64,000 nt of DNA from Populus alba (lineage: Eukaryota; Streptophyta; Magnoliopsida; Malpighiales; Salicaceae): the NCBI RefSeq assembly GCF_005239225.2, contig NC_133284.1, positions 49,136,697 through 49,200,696 on the forward strand, given 5' to 3'. The position numbers and the translations under genes are program-made. Below, piece after piece: positions 56,445 through 64,000 of this stretch (within the stretch, counting starts at the first letter, position 1; the number at the start of each line of letters is the position of its first letter). A model generated the notes under the pieces. That model was not told where the DNA came from. It worked only from the letters and a program-made list of their open reading frames with translations, and did not search any database.

Positions 56445-57641
56445 TTTTCCTTGAAAAATGTTGATTGTCGAAGAGCAGCGCCAGAAAAGTAGATATGCTT
56501 TATAATTGAACCATGGGGCATGTTTTTATAATACTGACAAAACCATTTTGTAACTGTATTCATTAACTTTACACGCATTAATAGAATAGATTTTATGTCC
56601 ACAAACAGATTTTATATTATGTTTTATTGTGTTTTTTAATTGAAAATATTTAAAAATAATTTTATTTATTTATTATTTATATTAATATAAAAAACCATCA
56701 AAAACATTTAAAAAGCATTAATTTAATGTTGTTTTATTAAAAGCAATTTAAAAAAACAGATTGTAATAAAAAAAATCACTAATTAACATAGTTTTTTTAT
56801 TAAAAAAAACAAATAGTAAAATAGCATATTTTGAAAAAAAAAAAAAAAACCCATGAAATAGCACATTTGATACATGTCAAGATGTTGACATATATCGCAA
56901 TTGAAAAACACAATATTTATAGTTCTTGTTGATAAAAAAATATGTAACATTTCAAAAACAATAATTAAATGTGCTGCACAAATTACAATAGGAAGAGAGA
57001 GAGAAAAAAAAACTTTAAAGACATACCAAATCTTCGATTTTAACATTATCATATCCATAAAAAATATTTTAATGAAATGAATTTATTAACATCAAGAAAA
57101 ATCATCAATACTAATAGTAATTGAAGTGGACCATACTTTCTATTTAAAGACTAGTAAGCCATTTATCTCGTGTGAAAACTACAATAACTGTTGTCATTTT
57201 TATTATCATTATTTGATTTATCTTGTCAAATTTTTTTTGAAAATATCAGTAATATCATAAACAGAGTTCAATGTAATTTGGGATTTTTTTTCTGTTTTTT
57301 TTATTATAATTACTTGCTTTTAGAAAAAAAATGTGAGCAACTTTAAATACCATTCATGACTTTCTTTAATGTTAGTGGAGTGTTAATTTTTTTTTTTTTT
57401 ATGATATCGAGAAACCAAAGTTTTGGCTGGTATTTAAAATCTTTATTTTTTTTTCTTCTATTTTTCTCTCGCATTGTAAATTGTGAAGTCATTGAACAAA
57501 TATATCATGTTTCCCTAAAAACAATTTTAAAATATTAAATTTTTCATCTATTTATCTGATTCTTTTTAAAACTACCAGAAAAACAGCACTCTTTTCAGAA
57601 CAGGTTTTTTTTGTCTCCACAAGCACACCTGCATAGCTTCA
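56445..57641. repeat. Upstream spacer of PMD copy 5 (pairs with 62604-63900)
   Basis: AT-rich, collinear with 62604-63900, including AACTGTATTCATTAACTTTA and the segment near GTGCTGCACAAATTA. No gene seen. Confidence 0.65.
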
Positions 57642-57838
57642 GGGTGTGTTTGGTATTGCGGTAGCTTTTGTGGTTGTGGTTTAAAAAAAGTTGTTTTATA
57701 AAAAGTACTTTTAATTGAGGTTGGTTTGAAAAAATAGGTGTTTGGTTAAAACTGTGGTTGAAATTGACGTGGAAGAAAAAGTAGTTTAATGTGTTTGGTT
57801 AATAAAAATGCTTTTCAAATTGAGGTTATAAAATAATT

Positions 57839-57901
<63 letters not shown>

Positions 57902-58533
57902 TAATGATTTTTAATTTAAATATTGTAAATTTAATTACTGTTATTACATCATGAAATAAATAATATTGATATCAAATATTTTTTATTATTCCATTACACT
58001 ATGTGCAATGTCATCACATGTGAAATCTATCCAACAATGACTATATTTTTCATGGTTTCTTAAGCGCGCAACAACAAAAACTGAATCTTTTGTTACGTCA
58101 TCAAACGATCTCCTTTTTAATTTTTTAAATAGAACACAATTAACATAAAAATAAAAAACTGAATTTTTTTTAACTGGGTCGGACCCGGCAATAACATAAT
58201 TGAAATTGCGATCATATTTCATAAATGGTACGTTATTATAATTTTTTAAAACACAAAAAAAAAATTAAAAATCATTTTCATGGTTTTTTTTTTAAAAAAA
58301 AAAAAAAAAACTTAAAACTGTTCCCTTAGCGAACAGTGCGCAGTGGAGCATGGCTCCACTGTTACGTTATTCTCAGCATGAGAAGCAGCAAAATGCTGCT
58401 TCTCCGAACCTGTGGCGCAGCCGTTAAAATTTATGGGGCCCACCAGTGAAAATCACTTCTTTTCCTATTACCAAACATTAAAATATGTGGTTGCGGGTGA
58501 ACCTCACCCGCAACCACAAAACCAAACACCCAC
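57642..58533. mobile_element. Tourist-like MITE 3 with (TA)n tract
   Basis: Starts GGGTGTGTTTGGTATTGCGG and ends ACCAAACACCCAC, imperfect inverted repeats, with TCA at 57639-57641 and 58534-58536. The duplicate locus near 33590-33605 shows the empty site. A (TA)n tract of about 55 bp lies at 57842-57896. Shares its left 200 bp with MITE 2. Confidence 0.65.
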
Positions 58534-58659
58534 TCAGAAACATAGCTATTTATAGCCAGAATTAGCCTACCTACACATATTCTAGGCATTTCTCACGATA
58601 CAACTTTTAGTTTGTACCTATGATTTACGCTACACAGTGTACAGGTAAATTTTTTTTAA

Positions 58660-58925
58660 AAAAAACAAATAAAAAAACTTTGAAAAACACTTTAAGTTAA
58701 CTCAATTAGTTTGACAGTTAAATAAAAAAATAATAAAAATATTTAATTAACTCGGTTGAACTTATCTAACTCATAATCCTTTATAACCTAAAAAAAAACA
58801 GAAAATATCACAAAATTAAAGGCCTAATCATATAGCTTCAAATGATAAAATAAAAACTTTAATTTTTAAAAACATTAGAAAAAAAAATTAAGATCCAAGA
58901 TTTGAAATCTTGTTAAACTCACAAA

Positions 58926-58975
<50 letters not shown>

Positions 58976-59420
58976 TGGCTAAATAACTTAATATTAAAAG
59001 ATTAAATTAAAAAAAACATTGAAAAAAAAAATCTAAATATACTTAAGTTAACTCGATAAACTTATAATCTAGAATATAATATCAAAATAAAACCACATAA
59101 AAGAATGTGAAAAACAACTCAAAGCCTAATAACCTAAAATTAATAACCTAAAATCAAATGATAAAATTAAAAAATAATTATTAAAAAAAAAACATAAAAA
59201 AACATTAAAGTTAAATTGTGCTAATCCTTACAAATAATAGTCATATTTATAAGAATAAAAATTACTTTATAAAATATAAAAAGTAAAAAAAACACCGAGC
59301 AAGACCCCTAATTATTTAAAAATTAAAATTAAATAAATAATAATTAAAACAACAATGATTAGATCTTGCATAAAAGCTACATGAAAAAAACAGCGAGGAA
59401 CTAAAAAAACACTAAATTGG
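58660..59420. repeat. Dispersed AT-rich repeat, copy D (decayed), with (TA)n
   Basis: Keeps CCTAATAACCTAAAAT and other pieces of copies A-C at lower similarity. (TA)n at about 58931-58973. No coding potential. Confidence 0.5.
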
Positions 59421-59589
59421 TACTGTGGTAAAAAAGTCTGAGCTGTCTTGTACTGTGGCTACATCATTGTTTTTTAAAAAAATTAATTTTTTTATTCCCG
59501 AATCATTTTAATATATTAATATTAAAAAGCAGAAAACAACAGATATGCAAAGCTAAAACAGACTAGTTAAGACTTCACGTTTCTTTAAC

Positions 59590-60070
59590 ATAAAGCATCT
59601 GGTTGCATTGTTTAACCTCAATACTTCTGGTCTTTTTTTTTGTTTTAACTCTGTCTGCCTGTCTTCTTCTTCGATTACCGCCGGTTATACTCAACCGAAT
59701 GCTTACATCGTTTATATAACAACCGGCGGCATCGCCCGGGCAATTCACCTACAATGTAATGTAACTCAAAACATTCAATTCGGAACAGAGAACACAAATG
59801 CTTAATCAAATGGAAACTTCATCGAAGGAAGAAGGACTAATGTCAACACATCTACTGATGGTTTCATTTTAATGAGAAAAGACGAGCAGGAGTCACTGCT
59901 AAGGCAAACTGCTCCTTGTTCTCCATGATCATTAGTCAGCCAACCAGGCCTGGCTTTCCTTGTTCCTGCTTTTCCATTTCCTCGCTGGCAAGACAACGAA
60001 TAGGAAACACAATCATTGAGAGAAGATTAATTATCAACAGTGCATTTTGATTCTTTTATTTTGAGTTTCG
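59590..60070 (+). repeat. Gene-flank module, copy 5
   Basis: Lies directly 3' of coiled-coil gene copy 3 with the TATATAACAACCGGCGGCATC block. The short ORF starts at 59810 (METSSKEEG) but is frameshifted after nine residues. Confidence 0.7.
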
Positions 60071-60667
60071 TTAACTTGTGTTTCCCTCCTTGTAATAGCT
60101 AGCATTAGCAAGATTAAATATGAAATCCGACATCCCAATAATTAAGAAAAGAAATGGAGAAGGGAATTTAACCAACCGGAGAAGCCCAGTGAGGTGATCA
60201 GCATGGGCAAAGTTGTTGTCTTCACGAGCTTTCAAGATGCTAAACATTAGGTTTATCCTGATTTGGTTGTAATCACTCTGCTTGGCTATGTTCATCGTCT
60301 CCTCTTTGAGGCTGCGGCATTCAGATTCTATCTCTTCAAACTTTTGTCTTATTTCTCGTTGCCCTTCTCTTATGCGTTTTTGTCCCTCGCCGATCTCTAC
60401 CATATCTGTTTTCAATCGTTCCATCGTTTCCCTCCTCTCTCTGTTCTTCTTAATATATATATATATAAGAACAGCTATTATTTTTAATTTCTGGATATAA
60501 TGACATGTTATATAGCAACAACCAGTCAAGAAACAACAAACAAGCATTAAGAATAATCTTTACAAGAAAAACATAGAAATATAACTAGATTTGATTCGTA
60601 CCCATTGTTTCCTGTGTTTGGACTTGGAAACGCGGCGGCTCGGGGCTAAAGGCTTGATCGAATCCAT
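60071..60667 (-). CDS. Small coiled-coil protein, three exons (copy 3, predicted 121 aa)
   Basis: Predicted exons 60602-60667, 60177-60448 and 60071-60098 (66, 272 and 28 nt as in the other copies), introns 60449-60601 and 60099-60176. The protein begins MDSIKPLAPSRRVSKSKHRKQW. It has the E/K/R/Q-rich helix (EGQKRIREGQREIRQKFEEI) and FSILKAREDNNFAHADHLTG, and ends LLRYYKEGNTS. TATAAATTAA lies at 60754-60763 (minus), about 90 bp upstream of the ATG, with no LINE between, unlike copy 1. Its neighbours are the flank module 3' and PMD copy 6 upstream. Function unknown; an unrecognised plant gene whose three intact copies suggest some constraint. Confidence 0.65.
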
Positions 60668-60753
60668 AGCTGCACACACCCGTATTGACTGACTTCCTTT
60701 CGATTGAAACTGAAAGTTGTGTTTACAATGACTAGGGCTCTTCACAATAGCAG

Positions 60754-60763
60754 TTAATTTATA
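60754..60763 (-). promoter_or_regulatory. TATA box of coiled-coil gene copy 3
   Basis: Minus strand TATAAATTAA, followed by the conserved leader GCTATTGTGAAGAGCCC. The same box is TATACATTAA in copy 1 and TATAAATC in copy 2. Confidence 0.5.
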
Positions 60764-61905
60764 CATCGGATTCAGATCTGTAATCAATAATCAATATGAC
60801 GTCTTCCGTCCGCTCGAGCTAGGTAGATTTTCGCGTGTAATCGCACGATAACGCCAGAAATTTAAACCAGCCCACCCCTCGTGGGCCTATATATTTTTTT
60901 CAAATAACTCCTTTAAATATTTAAATATATTTTTTTATATAAATAAAACAGAACCAACAGCATATATAATAAATTTAATTTTCATAAAAATCTTTAATTA
61001 TTATTGTCGTTTTCATACTATCCTTCAAGAATTATATATTGCTCTTTTTAGAATTGAAAAAATATTATGGTGACTCTTCATCATAGCAAAAACTTTTTTT
61101 GTTATTATAATTTATAAAGTTATTACACTTTCAATTAAATATTTAATTTTATAAATTTTCATTTTTATTATTATCTAATAAAATAAAATTATTAAACTAT
61201 TAGAGATACAAATAACAATTTTGATGAGTTAAACTAGCAATTTTAAATCTGTCTTAATATTGAATAAAAACAAATTTGCTTGATATTATTGTATATCAAA
61301 ATTAAAGTTAAAAGTGATTATTTTCAGTTTAATTCGATTTTTATCAAAAAAATAAACTAAGCTAAATTAAAAAAAAAAAGAACCGAAATTGATTCAAATC
61401 GACTGGTTTTGATTCGGTTTTTAGGATAAAAACTTATTCCAACCGATTTGACTTGTTTTTTTTTTTTTTTTTGGTTTGGGTTCTATTTAGTTCGGTTTTT
61501 TTCAGTTATAAAATTATAAAACCGAAACCAAACCGAACCGGTTAATTTTTTTTGGTACGGGAGTTATCCTTGCTGCAATATCTATTCTATCAGCGTCCAA
61601 AAGATACCGAAGAACAGGAGGAGGAACATTCTCTCTTTGGCGATAGTGACGCCATGCCTGACAGTCGAAAGCTCTACTACCATGTTAGTAGCATAGCCAA
61701 CAGAAGAAGAGAAGCCAGGAATTCAATCTCCGACCGGGTGGTCATGAAAAGCTTAAAGCCCAAACACTTTCATCTGCTTCATTTGTCAAAGCCAAGCTTG
61801 AGATGTTAACATAACTAGCAAAGCAAACAAAATCATCCAAATCATTCTCAAGAAGAAGGCTAGGTTAACAATTTTAGTCCTAATCTTGCTGTTTTTATTC
61901 GTGTG
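60764..61905. repeat. Upstream region of copy 3 and 3' flank of PMD copy 6
   Basis: 60840-61250 is collinear with 10140-10560. 61318-61555 is an insertion absent there, rich in AACCGAA and TTCGGTT motifs and roughly inverted about its centre, probably a small non-autonomous element. 61620-61905 is the PMD 3' flank, matching 10610-10900. Confidence 0.55.
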
Positions 61906-61909
61906 ATCA

Positions 61910-62528
61910 TCTGCTCAAGAAAAGCTTTAAGCTCTATGCAATCTCAGGTCTGTTCATTAGAGCATCGACCAAAAACTGGGATTTCTCCATAAAACTTGAG
62001 GAAATCCCAGTTCTCCAGAGCTAAAACTCTCTTTTCCCGACTCTAGAACCAACGGAAACATTCTCAACTTTCTGTTTCAATTTGTCCCACCAAGCCAAAC
62101 CTAGGGTACCCACTCCTCATCAGATTAGGCTTCGTCTGCAGTTTTTTGCACCTCTTCCAAACCCGAACCTCAACTAATTGCATTGATGACCAAAGCTTAA
62201 CTGTTAAACCATTGGAGTCCGCAACAAGGTTGACTCTGCGATTTTCCCTTTCAACAAAGTCATACATCTATAAATGCTGGCAAGAACAGCAGGTGCAAGT
62301 GCAATTCTATTACCTCTCGCGACTTGAATTACAATAGAGAAAACAAGCTAAATGCTTCATGCTAAATCTCGCTGCCACTATCCATGAATTTCCTCATTCA
62401 CGACAGATTACTGGCCTTCTTAGCAGGCGTCCTTGTCATTTCTACTGTTGCAGTCTGGAAAACTGGAACTTCTTATTACAATACGATATTAATTTCTCCA
62501 TCCAGAACTTTCATGCTTGTTCTTCTCG
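61910..62528 (-). pseudogene. Plant mobile domain (PMD) gene remnant, copy 6
   Basis: Shares with copy 1 the internal deletion that removes the SSLNDDLMAFARR region. Keeps LTVKLWSSMQLVEV and the KGKIAES/YRD region on the minus strand, then the TIHEF-type upstream sequence, with frameshifts. Confidence 0.65.
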
Positions 62529-62603
62529 CTAATCTGATTGTTGTGCTTCATCTTCATCTTCCCTTCCATCTTTATTTTTAATCTTAACCCTAGATTTCAC
62601 CAT
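62529..62603 (-). other. Short acidic ORF upstream of PMD copy 6 (24 aa)
   Basis: MVKSRVKIKNKDGRED then EDEAQQSD. Here the frame stays open upstream through SGAALRQSTFFKEN, which is also seen at copy 4 (about 40880-40925), so the true exon may be longer. Confidence 0.3.
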
Positions 62604-64000
62604 GTTTTCCTTGAAAAACGTTGATTGTCGAAGAGCAGCGCCAGAAAAGTAGATATGCTTTATAATTGAACCATGGGACTTGTTTTTGGAATACTGCGAA
62701 AACCATTTTGTAACTGTATTCATTAACTTTACATGCATTAATAGAATAGATGCGAACATTAATTATGATATAAATTAATTGTGTATATAGTATTCTGTTG
62801 TATAGTGTTTTTTAATTAAAAAAAATTCAATAATTATTTATTTATTATTTATATCAACATATAAAACTATCCAAAAACATTTAAAAATATTAATTTAATA
62901 TTTTTTTCTTATGAAAACAATTTAAAAAACAGATTGTAAAGCAAAAAGAAAAACACTCACTAAATCCTTTACCTAGGATATTTTTCTTATTAGCATGGTT
63001 TTTAAATATATATAGTAAAATAACATATTTTGAAAATAAAAGAAAAACCTATTGACAAAAAAGCATATTTAATACACGTCGTGATTCGAAAAACACAACA
63101 AGATATTTTTTAAAAAATAGTAAAATAACATAGCTTGAAAAATAATTGATGAAATAGCACAAAAGATATATGTGGTGATTGAAAAATAAGATATTTATTG
63201 TTATTGTTGATAAAAAAAAAAAATGTAACTTTTCAAAAAATATCATTATTAAATGTGTTGCACAAATTATAATAAGGAGAGAAAACAAAAAACTTTGAAG
63301 ATATATCAAATCTTTGATTATAACATCATCTGATTCATAAAATAAATCTTAACAAAATAAATTCATTTACACTAAAACAATCATCAATAGTGATTGGAGT
63401 GGACTATATTCTCTATCTAAAAACAAATAAAACACATTAAATTAAACACATATTACATGTGTCTTGTTCCAATTATTATTGATCACTTTTATTGTTGTTG
63501 TTTGATTTATTTTGTTAAGATTTTTTATATTGCACTAATAATATTATAATTAAAGCTATTGTGCATTTTATAATTTTTTTTTTTTAGAAAGAGTGTAATT
63601 TATTTTAATTTTGTTAGATTCATCTTGTAAGGTTTTTTTATTTTTATGATACAATGATATCCTCGTTAAAGATTTGATATGTATATAAAGTTTTTATTTT
63701 TTTTTCTTTTATCATCGTGAATTGTGAAGCCATTTAACAAAAAAAAAAAAAATTAAAATATCATGTTTTCCACCAAAAACAACTTTAAAATATTAATTTT
63801 CTCAACTATGTATCTGATTCTTTTTAAAACTACGACAACATACGATAATGTTTCCTGTATAGGTGTTTTTGTCTCCACCAGCACACTTGCATACCTAAGC
63901 TTACCAATCCCATTTCCGTAAGTATTTTTTTTTAATTGTAATAAAATATTTTAGTTTTGTATTGTTTTGACATGTTGTTTCGGAATCGTGTATATATATA
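62604..64000. repeat. Upstream spacer of PMD copy 6 (pairs with 56445-57641)
   Basis: AT-rich and collinear with the spacer of copy 5 up to about 63900. No gene seen to the window end. Confidence 0.6.

Overview
The window is repeat-dominated eudicot nuclear DNA. The evidence is AT-rich spacers, GT-AG introns of about 80 bp, Ty1/copia, Ty3/gypsy Ogre/Tat-like and LINE retrotransposons, Tourist-type MITEs, an endogenous caulimovirid, and degenerate plant mobile domain (PMD) genes. The overall look recalls Populus/Salicaceae, but that is an impression and no diagnostic marker was found. No bacterial-type features, rRNA genes or tRNA genes were seen. A 500-base run of N (5367-5866) is an assembly gap.

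The host framework is a locus duplicated several times. Its pieces are: (a) a small unrecognised coiled-coil gene on the minus strand, with three apparently intact three-exon copies (8248-8836, 36109-36694, 60071-60667), a 3' remnant at the left edge (1-68) and a promoter-side remnant (about 40930-41110); (b) degenerate PMD gene copies on the minus strand (about 10915-11074, 18592-19215, 30478-31304, 37915-40830, 55390-56370, 61910-62528); (c) a roughly 500-bp module downstream of the coiled-coil gene (69-540 inverted, 21383-21590, 26420-26700, 35610-36108, 59590-60070); and (d) AT-rich spacers repeated between units. I predict a 121-aa coiled-coil protein by recognising a short last intron. 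In that intron the copies differ by frame-changing indels, yet the C-terminal codons are conserved.

Mobile DNA has landed on this framework. From left to right: a decayed copia gag-pol (2961-5366), an Ogre-like LTR (5867-7955), a 5'-truncated LINE in the promoter/5' leader of coiled-coil copy 1 (8928-10078), a caulimovirid remnant with two coding blocks and a promoter-like intergenic region (about 11434-16200), and a copia element with noncanonical LTR ends (21922-26055). Next come a TRIM-type solo LTR (28266-28453), two abutting Tourist-like MITEs (28877-29918), a young small non-autonomous LTR element (31305-33175), and a LINE inside PMD copy 4 (38118-40244). After these are a second LINE remnant (41954-43220) and an antisense copia (43221-43288 plus 52773-54587). 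That copia's integrase is interrupted by a 9.47-kb gag-only Ogre/Tat-like element (43294-52767, 5-bp duplication ATGGT). A MITE with a long (TA)n tract lies at 57642-58533.

The least explained parts are the coiled-coil gene family, the gag-only element with its stacked palindromes and nested tandem arrays, and two degenerate tandem arrays of snRNA-USE-like plus TATA-like motifs. No family assignment was checked against a database; all rest on reading the sequence and recalled knowledge.
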